Assembly (NCBI GenBank): GCA_035534575.1
Contig: DATLRT010000014.1
Location: 15,624 to 79,623 of the forward strand
DNA length: 64,000 nt
Reading direction: 5' to 3'
From: JAGWFU01 sp035534575
Lineage (GTDB): Archaea; Micrarchaeota; Micrarchaeia; Micrarchaeales; Micrarchaeaceae
The translations under genes and the position numbers were made by a program. Numbering within the stretch: the stretch's first letter is position 1; each line of letters starts with the position of its first letter. Under the pieces are notes generated by a model. That model did no database searches, was not told the DNA's origin, and saw only the letters and a list, made by a program, of their open reading frames with translations. Below, piece after piece: positions 16,208 through 25,715 of this stretch.

Positions 16208-16334
16208 TCAATCACGTTCACACTCCGAAGTTGGATTATTTAAATATCGGCAATAGCGGAAGGGAGGACGCTGATGGAAATCATTTTAATTTTACTTCCA
16301 TCCTCGCATTAGCTGAATATGCCCGACCAGCCAC

Positions 16335-17906
16335 TCACACCCTATTCGGCCCCTTCTTAGTACGCAAATACCGCTTGGCCAGCAGGTACATAATCACTGC
16401 CGCTATGGCTGCGGAAACGGTAGCAGGCGCAATGTAACCGCGGATTTGGGGATTTGATGTAGTAGGCATTATGCTAGTGGAGGGTACGGTTGATGAGGAC
16501 GTATTTGTGCTTGTGGCCTTCGCAAACAGCGCAATTATGGGGTCCTTAGGGACTGCGAATGAAAGGGTGCACGATTTTGCTGTAGTAAACGAGTAGTTGG
16601 ATCCTATTTCCTTCCATACGCCGCCCTTGAGTATGAATGCAGCTAAGCTCTGCGCGTTTATGGAGCATGGATAGGTAACATTAGCAACAATGGAAACGTT
16701 TGCGCTGGTTATCAGGCTTATGTTCATTGCGGTGATGAGGGTGTACCCAGTCAGTCCCAGAGCCGAAGATGTGAGGTTCACGGTATTGAGACGTGCGGGG
16801 GCAGTGGTGTTGGACCTTATGATGATACGCATTGGGGTCCTTGGTATGGCTACGACTAAAGGCGAGGTCGAGAGATTAAGAGCGAATTCGGAGGTCTGGT
16901 CGGAAATCGGTATTGTTGTTGGGATAGTGCTGCCTACCGTCGATGTCACTGAAGTGGTTGTGTCGTATGGCAGAATGACGCCGCCAGTATTGGGCGCTGG
17001 TGGAGGGGAAGGGCCCGGAGGCGGCGAGGGTATTACGGGCGGACTGAATGAGATATAGTAAGAATTGGCGGAGTAGCTTATGGACTTGGTGGAGGGAGTC
17101 GGTGTTGCAGCGCTATCGGTTACGGTCAGGTTCGCGGTAAAGTTGCCGCCGCCCCAAGATATCAAGTGGTGGTATGTGAATGTGTTGGATGTGGATGCCA
17201 CGCCACTATAGAGCGCATTTGCCACAAGCAATCCATTAGGCTTGTATACAGTATAGTTGTAGGTGTAGGGCGGGAGAGATGCTGAGAGGGTTGCGGTAAG
17301 CGTCTGCGACTGGTTTCCGGCTAGGCTTGGCACAGTGGTATTGATGCCATTGTCTACGAAGCCGTGGGAGGTCAGCCCATAGCCCACTATGAGCGTATTG
17401 GTGGCGGTAGAATTGACTGTTGCAGTCACATTGCCGGTGCTTTTGGCGTCCCACACCATATCGTCAAGGAAGATGTTGCCTACGTTCTGTATGTTCTTGA
17501 ATCCGTATGCCGAACCGGGTTCGGATTGTAGCCCGAAATCACGGAATACGTTGTGGTTGAACCCATCGCCCCCTCCAGCGACATACCCGTTGTAAGTGAA
17601 AGCTACCGCGCTTGTGTAATAGTACCCAATCGGGTTGTCAATGAGGTTATAGTTGGCGGATTGCCCGTGGGTGCCGTTGAACAGTATGATGGAATTTGCG
17701 TGGAACACCGTGGGCGCGATTACCTGGTTGTTATGCGTACCGAGGGAGTTGGCCTGCATTATTACCGCATCCCAAAGGTCTTGGGGCGTCCCTGCCTCCA
17801 TGAAAGTGCCCCCTATCAGTCTGGAGTTGGAGATGCCATCGAACTTGAACACATACTTGCCGTATCCTTGCGGCACCGTGAGGAAGGCCGAAGCTGTTAG
17901 TCTCAT
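16335..17906 (-). pseudogene. C-terminal part of a broken beta-helix surface protein
   Basis: This 523-codon frame has no signal peptide or promoter of its own. It begins in the middle of a right-handed beta-helix (VPQGYGKYVFKFDGISNSRL), continues through NxxV/GNxF rungs, then an Ig-like domain (LPPYTYNYTVYKPNG), a Pro-rich linker (PSPPPGPSPPPAPN), a beta domain and a C-terminal helix with a basic tail (YLLAKRYLRTKKG), which would anchor it in the membrane. It overlaps the next upstream frame by 176 bases in a different frame. It is either a remnant of a separate gene or the end of a frameshifted fusion. Confidence 0.6.
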
Positions 17907-19704
17907 ACGGCTGATAGTTCAGGCTGTTCACATTGATCTGGAGGGGGAATTTGCTGGCTATGCCGGTGGACTGGGAGTTGTTAAGCGTTATGGGGACGTA
18001 GCCGACTATGTTGATTGGTAAGGTAGCCTGCAGCTTGCCAACAGTTATCGTGTTTGTGAGAATGACTATCGTGTTCGTCGTTGCGCCGTCCAAAACGTTT
18101 GCGCTTATGGTTATTGTCCCTAGGTCATTGGCGGTCACTGGCAGAATGAATGTAAAGCTGTTGGAGGTGGAGCTGACACCAGTATTTATCTGGCTCGCTA
18201 TGACGTTTCCCGCAACCGCGTTTGTGGCTATGAAGTTATAGGTGTAGGGCGAAGACCCACCGGATACTGTATACGTCATCGTTATCTTCTGGCCTTGGAC
18301 AGGCACGGAGTTGGAGGATATGAGCGAGACGGAGCCCAGTTGGGGGTTGATGGTTATTGTGCCGGTTACATTCGCCTCAAAACCGGATGAATCCAGGACG
18401 TTTGCCGTGACGATATCGATGCCGAGCGCATTGTTGTTTATCGGCACCGCAAATCCGAAGGTGTTTGAGCTCAGCGAATTTGAATATACAGCAGTCGCGA
18501 TTATGTTTGCGGGAGAAGCCACTGTATTGGTCACCAAGAAGTTGTAGGTTATAGGGGCTATTGCCTGGGGAACCGAGATGGTCAGTACCTCTTTCTGCCC
18601 CTGATCTATTATCGAATTGGATGCGGATACGCTGGCTGTCGCCAGGTTGCCCGTGGCGAAAGTGGCGGTGGGCATCACTCCGCCTACATTTATCGCGTTG
18701 ACACCTGGCGGAAGCGCCCTTGTCCTAGTCCATTGGACTATCAGGGAGTTGGCATCGCTCCCCTGGGCGTATATGTTATCCTGCGCCGTGCCGAAGCTTA
18801 CAAATGCCGCGTTATTGCTGATGGGCGTACCGTAATCCAAGGAGATGAAGGAGTTTATGGTGTTGGCCCATACGCCCCAGGTATCATTAGTGGTGATAGA
18901 CCCTCCGGCTATGTTGGAGTATCGGGTAGACAGGGAGTTAAAGTTGGCGAGTGCATAGCTCCCCGTTTGTGTGGTCCATATGTATTGGTAGTTGCTGGCC
19001 CCGGTATTGCGCAGGGCGGCGTTGTTCTTGCCGCTCAGCCCTATCCCCTGCATATGGCCGTGCCATTCGGTAACAGTATTTGCTGGATTCGTTGACTGTG
19101 TAGTGGCTTTCAACGTTATGGCTGCGCCGCCGATGCCGTTAATCGTAAGCCCGTTGCTTATCACGTTCGTTGCGGCACCTGTGCGCGTCCATTCTCCGCC
19201 CAGAGTGACCCCGTTAAAGTTATCGTAGAAGTTGAACACCTTGAAGCCAGAATCGTACTGGCCATATGTCGAGGTCGCGTTTGGAGCCACGCCGGTGTTC
19301 GAGGTGAATAGGCTGTTGGCGTTCAGCCCGAACCCCATGTAAAGGGTATTGGAGGCGGAAGAGGGCAGGAAGTTGCCCACAATCCTCAACCAATATATGG
19401 TGTTGACGGTAGAATTCATAACATTGCTTTCTATCCAGCTGGGTACAACGGTCCCGTTCGCATAGAAGAAAGCTACATTCTGAAGTGTGTTTGCCTCCCT
19501 CGGCTGGTAGCTAAGGCTGTTAACAGCCACTTGCACTTGGAATGGGTCGGCTATCCCGGAGGATTGTGAATTGGTGAACGTGACCGGAACGTAGCCGATT
19601 ACGTTTGAGGGTACCGTAATGGCATATGCGCGCGAGTTTGAAAGCAGCAGCATAAACAGGATTAATGCTACTATATGGGCATATGAAAAAACCCCAGTTT
19701 TCAT
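17731..19704 (-). pseudogene. N-terminal part of a DUF2341-type surface protein, frame lost near 17.9 kb
   Basis: A 657-codon frame with a clear signal peptide (MKTGVFSYAHIVALILFMLL). It contains a DUF2341-like module (VNSLSYQPREANT, then PSWIESN, YWLRI and LYMGFG), a lectin-like domain, and two Ig-like repeats starting QGQKEVLTISV and QGQKITMTYTV. A second DUF2341 module then begins (VNSLNYQPYETN). After that the frame turns into Arg/Gly-rich nonsense (GLPHGAARIRQVC), while the other frame continues with beta-helix sequence. The start at 19704 is backed by a TATTTATATA box about 25-30 bases ahead. Intact protein would be secreted or anchored. Confidence 0.65.
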
Positions 19705-19893
19705 GGTTATCGAATAGCTGAAAGAGTATATAAATACAGACTGTAAGTCCGAGACTCGACATCGTTCGCGGCTCCCCAACCGCCCCTAGCTGAGCGTCCG
19801 CTTACTGAAGCGGAAGTGCTTTAAATCAGTTTGTCGGTATAGATTCTGCGGCTTTGTAGATTACAACATTAGTTTTGGCAATTTCCTGCCGCA

Positions 19894-21309
19894 ATGAGGA
19901 TTGAGCTTTTGCTGAAGACGAAGGTACTTGTGACTTACGGTCCCGCGATAAGCGGGAAGGGCGCGCTGAGGGAGGTGCTCAGGCACGCCGACATAGTCAG
20001 GATAAACTTCTCCCACATGAACGAGGAGTACTGGCTCGGCGCTATGAAAGCCGTGCAGAGCTGCGCTGCATCGCTGGGAAAGGAGGTTGCACTGCTTGCA
20101 GACCTCCCTGGCCCGAAGATAAGAATAGCGAAGCTCGATGCGCCAATAGAGGTGAGGAAGGGCCAGACGGTGAGGTTCTCCCCTGAGCCGAGGAAGGGAT
20201 GCATAGAGGTTATGTACAAGCCGTTGGCAAGGGAGTCACGGAATGGCATGATAATAGACATAGGCGACGGGAACGCCAGGTTCAAGGTGACCGAGGTCAA
20301 CGGCAAGGAGGTCATCTGCCGCGCACTGGAGAACGGCGTGATATCGAGCAGGAAGGGAGTCAGCATAACGGGCGCGACACTGAATCTCGAGGTTCCGACC
20401 AAGAGGGATCTTGAGCTGGCCAGGTTCGCCAGCTCACATGGCTTCGACTTCGTGGCCGTGTCATATGTCAGGTCGGCTGAGGAGATAGTGAAGGTTAGGG
20501 AGGTTGCCGGCAGTCTCGGCGTCATAGCGAAGATAGAGACCACTGACGCCATCCGCAACCTCAGCGGGATAGTCAAGTACGCGGACGGGATAATGGTGGC
20601 AAGGGGCGACCTGTCGATGCAGGTTAAGCTCGAGCACCTACCCGAGGCACAGCGGAGGATAATATCCACGACCAGGCTGCAGGGCAAGCCGGTGATAGTA
20701 GCGACTCAGCTCCTGACCAGCATGCTACAGAACCCCACACCCACGAGGGCGGAGGCGAACGACATAGCAAACGCGGTGATGCAGGGGGCAGACTGCCTGA
20801 TGCTCAGTGACGAGACCATAATAGGCAAGTATCCCGTAGCGGCGGTGAGATTCCTTGTGAAATCAGCGGCGGTGGCGGAGCGGTTCACGGTGCACGACAA
20901 CCACATCCACCCGAAGATAAGCTCGGTCAGCATGGCGATAGCCTTTGCCGCGGCAGACCTTGCCGATCAGTACAAGACAGATTGCATATTCGTGCCAACG
21001 CGCACCGGCACAACCGCAAAGTCGATATCGGCTTTGAGGCCGCACACCCAGATAATCGCGCTTGCCTCGGAGGAGAGGGTCGGACGATCGCTCAGCTTAT
21101 ACTACGGGATAAGGACCCGCGCAATAAGGTACCAGCAAAGCATGGACAAGATGCTTGCCAGCGTGCATGTGATCGCCAAGAAAGAGGCGATAAGGAATTA
21201 CCTTGTAGTTTCAGGATCGCCGAACAGGCCTGGAGCCACAACGCTGAAGTACGTCGAAGCGGAGATGCCGCGCAGGCCGAAAAGCAAAAGTGGGGAGTCC
21301 GAGATTTGA
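19894..21309 (+). CDS. pyk: Pyruvate kinase
   Basis: A 471-residue glycolytic enzyme converting phosphoenolpyruvate and ADP to pyruvate and ATP. Visible are VLVTYGPA and VRINFSHM near the N terminus, LADLPGPKIRI, the active-site GVIAKIET, VARGDLS, the PTRAEANDIANAV block and LMLSDETIIGKYP. The C-terminal domain has PTRTGTTAKSISALRP. Length is normal. A TTTAAATC box near 19821 leaves a leader of about 45 bases. The last 19 bases, encoding the tail KSGESEI, overlap the 3' end of the convergent tRNA-Pro gene. Confidence 0.93.
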   Translation: MRIELLLKTKVLVTYGPAISGKGALREVLRHADIVRINFSHMNEEYWLGAMKAVQSCAASLGKEVALLADLPGPKIRIAKLDAPIEVRKGQTVRFSPEPRKGCIEVMYKPLARESRNGMIIDIGDGNARFKVTEVNGKEVICRALENGVISSRKGVSITGATLNLEVPTKRDLELARFASSHGFDFVAVSYVRSAEEIVKVREVAGSLGVIAKIETTDAIRNLSGIVKYADGIMVARGDLSMQVKLEHLPEAQRRIISTTRLQGKPVIVATQLLTSMLQNPTPTRAEANDIANAVMQGADCLMLSDETIIGKYPVAAVRFLVKSAAVAERFTVHDNHIHPKISSVSMAIAFAAADLADQYKTDCIFVPTRTGTTAKSISALRPHTQIIALASEERVGRSLSLYYGIRTRAIRYQQSMDKMLASVHVIAKKEAIRNYLVVSGSPNRPGATTLKYVEAEMPRRPKSKSGESEI

Positions 21310-21363
21310 ACTCGGATCATCAGCGCCCAAGGCTGATAGTCTGCCAGGTTAGCGTAACTCCCC
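21291..21363 (-). tRNA. tRNA-Pro (anticodon TGG)
   Basis: The minus strand folds as a cloverleaf: acceptor GGGGAGT/ACTCCCC (7 bp), T arm CCGAG-TTCAAAT-CTCGG, anticodon stem TCAGC/GCTGA around loop CTTGGGC with U33 and anticodon UGG, discriminator A. The D stem is weak, with one mismatch. No CCA is encoded. Its 3' end overlaps the pyruvate kinase coding sequence by 19 bases. Confidence 0.88.
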
Positions 21364-21447
21364 ATAGAGAAAAAGCTATGGATAATATTCGGAGACAAGG
21401 TTAATAAATGCTTTACACAAAATAGTATTGCTGCTTTTGTGGTGCTC

Positions 21448-22410
21448 ATGGCCGTTGATTTACCGTGGACGGAAAAGTATAGGCCAAAGTCGCTATCGGA
21501 CACCATAGGCCAGAAGCTCATCGTGGAGAGGCTCAGGTCTTTTGTCGAGAGGGGGAACTTCCCTAACATGATATTCGCCGGCAGCCCAGGGATTGGAAAG
21601 ACGACCTGCGCTGTCGCCATGGCCATGGACCTTTACAAGGACAACATAGGGAGTGCATTCAAGGAACTCAACGCTTCGGATGAGAGAGGGATAGACGTAA
21701 TCAGGGGGGCTGTGAAGGAGTTCGCAAAGACCATCTCGGTGGCGAAGGTTCCGATCAAGATAATATTTTTGGACGAGGCAGACTCGCTCACTTCCGACGC
21801 GCAGCACGCGCTCAGGAGGACAATGGAGAACTTCTCAAGAGAGACGCGCTTCATACTCAGCGCCAACTACGCGAGCAAGATAATAGAGCCGATACAGAGC
21901 AGGTGCGTGGTGTTCCGCTTCAAGCCCCTCAGCGTGGAGGACATGAAGGAGTACATAGCCAGGATACAGAAGGGCGAGGGGCTCGAGATAGACGAGAAGT
22001 CGATTGAGGCCCTCATCTACGTAAGCGAGGGCGACCTGAGGAAGCTCACAAACGTTCTGCAGAGCGCTGCGATGCAGAGCAAGAAGATAACCGAGCCTAG
22101 CATCTACGACGTGGCATCAAGAGCCAGGCCGACCGAGATAGTATCAATGCTGAAGTGCGCGGTGAGCGGAGATTTCAACAAGGCGAGGGACGAGCTCGAC
22201 AACCTTATGCTGATGCACGGGATGAGCGCGGAGGACATCGTGCTCCAGAGCTACAGGGAGGTGCAGAACATGAACATCGACGAGCGGATGAAGCTCTCCG
22301 TGATAAAGGAGCTCGGCGAGACCAACTTCAGGATAGTCGAGGGGGCGAACGAGCGAATCCAGCTCGAGGCAATGCTTGCCGGGCTGGCGCTCATAAAGAA
22401 GACAGCCTGA
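21448..22410 (+). CDS. rfcS: Replication factor C small subunit (clamp loader)
   Basis: A 320-residue AAA+ ATPase that, with the large subunit, loads the PCNA ring onto primed DNA. It starts MAVDLPWTEKYRPKSLSD, the family's N terminus. Walker A is GSPGIGKTT (a Ser/Ile variant of GPPGTGKTT), Walker B is IIFLDEADSL, and the arginine finger is in the SRC motif (IEPIQSRCVVFRF). Sensor 2 is near EGDLRKLTNVLQ. Length matches archaeal RfcS. The ATG at 21448 is chosen over a GTG at 21439 by family N terminus. Confidence 0.93.
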   Translation: MAVDLPWTEKYRPKSLSDTIGQKLIVERLRSFVERGNFPNMIFAGSPGIGKTTCAVAMAMDLYKDNIGSAFKELNASDERGIDVIRGAVKEFAKTISVAKVPIKIIFLDEADSLTSDAQHALRRTMENFSRETRFILSANYASKIIEPIQSRCVVFRFKPLSVEDMKEYIARIQKGEGLEIDEKSIEALIYVSEGDLRKLTNVLQSAAMQSKKITEPSIYDVASRARPTEIVSMLKCAVSGDFNKARDELDNLMLMHGMSAEDIVLQSYREVQNMNIDERMKLSVIKELGETNFRIVEGANERIQLEAMLAGLALIKKTA

Positions 22411-22414
22411 TTCT

Positions 22415-23299
22415 ATGCTCTGGGTAATACTCGCCGTGCTGTCGGCAGTTGTCTATGCCGTGTCCAACATCATAGACAGGTTCCAGGTGACGAAGCAGTT
22501 TGCCAAGCACTTCAATTTAGTGGCCATCACGGTAGTGGTAAGCGGCGTCATGAGCCTCGCGCTTGTCCCTTTTTCCAGCTATGGCGGCCTTAGTACCGTG
22601 CAAATAGCACTGGGATTCATCACTGGGGCGCTCGTGATACCTACGCTCCTAATGTATTACAAGTCTTTGAAGATTGAGGAGGTCTCCACAGTGGTAGGGA
22701 TTTGGGCAGTCGAGCCCATATTCGTGCTGGTCCTGGCCTTCGTCTTCCTTGGGGAGTCATTCGGCCTCTTGAAGTACGCGGGCGTATTCCTGATAACGAT
22801 AGGAGCCGTGCTTCTACAGCTCAGGGTCACAAAGGCACGCTTCGGCATGGCATTCTGGCTGATGCTGGGTGCCGCAGTCTTTGAGGCCGTGGAGATCATA
22901 CTGCTCAAGTACCTGCTTGGGTTTGCGGGCTTTACTACGATATTTTCCCTGACTAGATTCGGGATGTTTGCGGTCGGGCTGCCCATTCTTGCACTGAGCA
23001 TCGGCGACATAGCGAAAGTGATAAAAAAGAAGGGACTGCGACCGCTGGGGATGGCAGTTGTGGGCGAAATGCTAGGCATAAGCGCCGCGTTCCTGTTCGT
23101 CGTAGCGATATCAGTAGGTTACGCCACCCTGGTAACCTCACTGGCTTATACACAACCTCTCTTCGTTCTGGTACTTGCAGCATTGGTTGGTTACTTCTTC
23201 CCGAAGATAATAGACGAGAGGGTGAGCAGGAAGCTGCTGGCGCAGAGGTGCATAAGCATGGCGCTCATCATAATAGGCGGGATAATAGTCGCGCTTTAG
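22415..23299 (+). CDS. EamA/DMT-family transporter
   Basis: A 294-residue protein with ten predicted transmembrane helices in two EamA halves. The first half has MYYKSLKIEEVSTVVGIWAVEPIFVLVLAFVFLGE, the hallmark helix-4/5 region of drug/metabolite transporters; the second repeats it with VTSLAYTQPLFVLVLAAL. The substrate is unknown. It starts 4 bases after rfcS, so it shares that transcript, and its stop overlaps the convergent next gene by 4 bases. Confidence 0.85.
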   Translation: MLWVILAVLSAVVYAVSNIIDRFQVTKQFAKHFNLVAITVVVSGVMSLALVPFSSYGGLSTVQIALGFITGALVIPTLLMYYKSLKIEEVSTVVGIWAVEPIFVLVLAFVFLGESFGLLKYAGVFLITIGAVLLQLRVTKARFGMAFWLMLGAAVFEAVEIILLKYLLGFAGFTTIFSLTRFGMFAVGLPILALSIGDIAKVIKKKGLRPLGMAVVGEMLGISAAFLFVVAISVGYATLVTSLAYTQPLFVLVLAALVGYFFPKIIDERVSRKLLAQRCISMALIIIGGIIVAL

Positions 23300-23973
23300 G
23301 AGAAGGTGAAGACAAGGGTGCCGGCGTAGCTGCTTTCGGGAGCCTGGACGAAGAGGGTTGCGATGTAGCTGTTCGTCTGGTCGAGCGTGAACGGTAGCTT
23401 GGGGTCCGTGCTCACTATCTTGAACGGGGCGCTTATCTCGACCTTGCTCACAGTGTCGCCGAAGCTGAGCGCCTTGAACATCTGGACCTTCTCCTGGAAT
23501 ATCTGGCCCTTCGCCATGCTCATTATACGTGACGATGTCTCTATTTCCACGTCCTTGCCCTTTGCCTGCATTATGACCTTGGTTATCTCTATGTGTATTG
23601 CCTCCACCTGGTCAGATGCGAGGTTTATGGCCAAGGGGCCCTCGTAGTTGTAATCGGGAGCCTCGAACACCATCTTGAGCGTTATCTTCTGGTCGGGCTG
23701 GACGGTCACGGGAAGGGCGGGCTCGACCGAGACCAGCTTGAACGGATTGCTCACCTCGATGGCCTTTATCACAGCGGGCATCGCTTTCTGGGCCTTGAAA
23801 TCCGCAGCCTTGGTGAGCATGTCCTCGTGCGTCTTGTTCTGGAACGGGAGGGTGAACTCGAATGTTCTGGCCTTTATCGGCATCCCGTCAAGCTTGTGCG
23901 CGTAGCCCTGCCACTTGACGCTTATGCCGTTGACCACGACCTTGGTCTTCTTCCCGAACAGGTTGAACTTCAT
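23296..23973 (-). CDS. Hypothetical protein with duplicated beta domain
   Basis: Unrecognised 225-residue soluble protein. After a basic N terminus (MKFNLFGKKTKVVVNG) it has two halves that match each other: IEVSNPFKLVSVEPALPVTV ... APDYNYEGPLAINL and VEISAPFKIVSTDPKLPFTL ... APESSYAGTLVFTFS. Each looks like an Ig-like beta sandwich. No signal peptide is present, so the duplicated domains appear to be cytoplasmic. Co-directional with the next EamA transporter gene downstream of its promoter at 24.0 kb. Confidence 0.6.
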   Translation of the reverse strand: MKFNLFGKKTKVVVNGISVKWQGYAHKLDGMPIKARTFEFTLPFQNKTHEDMLTKAADFKAQKAMPAVIKAIEVSNPFKLVSVEPALPVTVQPDQKITLKMVFEAPDYNYEGPLAINLASDQVEAIHIEITKVIMQAKGKDVEIETSSRIMSMAKGQIFQEKVQMFKALSFGDTVSKVEISAPFKIVSTDPKLPFTLDQTNSYIATLFVQAPESSYAGTLVFTFS

Positions 23974-24009
23974 CAATATCACTATGTTATCTCCAAGCAG
24001 GTTAAATAA

Positions 24010-24864
24010 CTAGACAATCGCGAGCGCGAAGGCACCTACTATCGCCACAGCCATGCCTATTGACTGTACCTTGTTCAGTCTCTCCTTGTAGACTATGTAG
24101 CCGAGTACGGTTATCATTATCGGGAGAGCGACAAAGAATATGCTTGCCTGTGCTATCAGGCCAGTAAGTATCATGAAACCGAAGAGCGCTGATGCGCTGC
24201 CGTCAAAAAATCCCGATATGGACGCGGGAAGCAGAGCATGCTTCCCAAGCCCCCTGCTTTCGAACTTGCTGAACTTGGACTTGAAGAAGACATAGGTGAT
24301 CATCAAAGCGGCGAACGAGGTTATCCTTGAGAACAGCAGGGGCATTGGAGCGTTGCCGGAGTCTATTATCGCCTCCGATGCAATTATCCAGTACATCGAC
24401 CAGAGTATGTTGGCGACTATAACGGGCAGCAGCTTCCTGTTGAGCTTTGCGCCTTTTACGGTTATCAGCATCAGTACACCGAATATGATTACGGCGCCGG
24501 CTATCCCCTGATAGATGGTTATTCCCTGGTGAAGGAAGAGAGTGCTGAAAGTCAGTATCATCAGCGGCTGGATGAGGCCTGGACCTGAGGCGTTGGCTAT
24601 CTGCTCGGTCTCTATCGCCTTGTAGTAAAGTATGGATCCCACAAAGAAGAAAAGCCCCGACCCTATGGAAAGCAGGAGCTCGTAGCCTGTCAGTGAGACG
24701 TGGCTGAATGCCGCGTAAAGGAGTATCGGTATGATGCCCATGCCCACTACAAAGGTCCCGGTTACCAGAGCGTTGGATCTCGTGGCCGCCTTCTTGGCTG
24801 CAGTAACGTACCCTGCCCATAGGAGGGTAGGTATGGCGGCTACTGGCGAACCTGAGAGCGACAT
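24010..24864 (-). CDS. EamA/DMT-family transporter
   Basis: A 284-residue, ten-helix DMT transporter. YYKAIETEQIANASGPGLIQPLMILTFSTLFLHQ marks the conserved end of the first half, and VALPIMITVLGYIVYKERL the second. The ATG at 24864 was preferred to a TTG at 24891, because the TATA-like CCTTAATAC on the minus strand (about 24905-24914) would place the transcript start between them. It precedes the duplicated-domain gene with a 36-base gap. Substrate unknown. Confidence 0.82.
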   Translation of the reverse strand: MSLSGSPVAAIPTLLWAGYVTAAKKAATRSNALVTGTFVVGMGIIPILLYAAFSHVSLTGYELLLSIGSGLFFFVGSILYYKAIETEQIANASGPGLIQPLMILTFSTLFLHQGITIYQGIAGAVIIFGVLMLITVKGAKLNRKLLPVIVANILWSMYWIIASEAIIDSGNAPMPLLFSRITSFAALMITYVFFKSKFSKFESRGLGKHALLPASISGFFDGSASALFGFMILTGLIAQASIFFVALPIMITVLGYIVYKERLNKVQSIGMAVAIVGAFALAIV

Positions 24865-24942
24865 AAGTGCACCGTGCTGTTGTGTAACCAATAGGGGCGG
24901 CTAATGTATTAAGGTTTTGCTGCCAAGTACTTTCGTGATATT

Positions 24943-25398
24943 ATGCTGGCAGAGGGAAACAAGGCACCTGATTTCAGTTTGCCCGACTCGGACGGGAAGA
25001 CTCGCAAGCTCGGCGACTACAAGGGAAAGAACGTAGTGCTGTATTTCTATCCGAAGGATGACACTCCGGGCTGCACGATTGAGGCGAAGGACTTCACCAG
25101 GGACCTGGATGAGGTGCACAAGCTCAATGCGGAGGTGCTGGGAGTCAGCAGCGACACAAAGGAGTCCCACTGCGACTTCAATGACAAGTACTCGCTGAAG
25201 GTCACGCTCCTTTCCGACCCGGAGAGCAAGACGATAAAGGATTATGAAGCTTACGGCAACAAGGGGGTCTTCGGATGGGGCACGATAAGGAAGACCTACG
25301 TTATAGGAAAGGATGGCAAGATACTGAAGATCTACCCAAAGGTGCAGGCTATAGGGCACAGCAGGGAGGTAATAGAGTTCCTGAAGACGGTCAAGTGA
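24943..25398 (+). CDS. bcp: Peroxiredoxin, Bcp/PrxQ type
   Basis: A 151-residue thiol peroxidase that reduces peroxides with a thioredoxin-type donor. The peroxidatic Cys is in YPKDDTPGCTIEAKDF (Cys44) with the supporting Thr and Pro. The resolving Cys often found five residues later in PrxQ is Lys here; another Cys is at 77 (SHCDF). FGWGTIRKTYVIGKDGKI is the typical C-terminal strand pair. Thioredoxin reductase at 30.7-31.7 kb could supply its electrons. It may act as a 1-Cys or atypical 2-Cys enzyme. Confidence 0.9.
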   Translation: MLAEGNKAPDFSLPDSDGKTRKLGDYKGKNVVLYFYPKDDTPGCTIEAKDFTRDLDEVHKLNAEVLGVSSDTKESHCDFNDKYSLKVTLLSDPESKTIKDYEAYGNKGVFGWGTIRKTYVIGKDGKILKIYPKVQAIGHSREVIEFLKTVK

Positions 25399-25404
25399 GG
25401 CTCG

Positions 25405-25629
25405 TCACATGTAGCCGAGCTCCCTGAGCCTCTTCTTTATGCTCTCTATGTCGTACTCGCCCTTTCCGGTCTTCTTCTCCGTAAGCAACATACGCAGGAC
25501 GAAGGCGACCAGGCTAGAGACGGAGGGGAAGCCCGTGCCGTCTATCTGCTTCTCCAGCTTCTTGAACAGCTGCGTGGGTATGGACACGCTGGTGAACTGT
25601 GTGGCCTTTCCGGCCCTCTTCATCTTCAT
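25405..25629 (-). CDS. Ribbon-helix-helix regulator divergent from the cys operon
   Basis: A 74-residue protein with a CopG/Arc-like fold: strand TQFTSVSIPTQLFKKLEKQI, turn, then FPSVSSLVAFVLRMLLTEK. A C-terminal tail IKKRLRELGYM follows. It is transcribed away from the cysD operon. Two identical palindromes lie in the shared 86-base gap, so it is likely an autoregulated repressor of both units. It could also be an orphan antitoxin, but no toxin gene is adjacent. The TATA on the minus strand is the same ATATATAAAG used in the other direction. Confidence 0.72.
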   Translation of the reverse strand: MKMKRAGKATQFTSVSIPTQLFKKLEKQIDGTGFPSVSSLVAFVLRMLLTEKKTGKGEYDIESIKKRLRELGYM

Positions 25630-25656
25630 CTGATCGGTAATACTTTGAAGCGCAAG

Positions 25657-25667
25657 CTTTATATATG
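25657..25667. promoter_or_regulatory. Bidirectional TATA box
   Basis: CTTTATATATG reads as a TATA box on both strands. It lies about 30 bases from the regulator start (25629, minus) and about 50 bases from the small gene at 25716 (plus). Confidence 0.45.
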
Positions 25668-25668
25668 T

Positions 25669-25684
25669 TAATTATACATAATTA
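25669..25684. promoter_or_regulatory. Operator palindrome, copy 1
   Basis: TAATTATACATAATTA is a perfect dyad (TAATTAT, AC, ATAATTA). It immediately follows the TATA box, overlapping the expected transcription start. Confidence 0.65.
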
Positions 25685-25691
25685 GCAGTTG

Positions 25692-25707
25692 TAATTATAC
25701 ATAATTA
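25692..25707. promoter_or_regulatory. Operator palindrome, copy 2
   Basis: An identical copy of the same 16-base palindrome, 23 bases centre to centre from copy 1, or about two helical turns. This places two regulator dimers on the same DNA face. It ends 8 bases before the ATG at 25716. Confidence 0.65.
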
Positions 25708-25715
25708 GTGATACC

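Noticed and set aside
19741..19893. Possible tRNA-like or small RNA sequence between the surface protein and pyruvate kinase
   Set aside because: A GTAAGTC-type loop caught the eye, but no T arm or acceptor stem could be formed.
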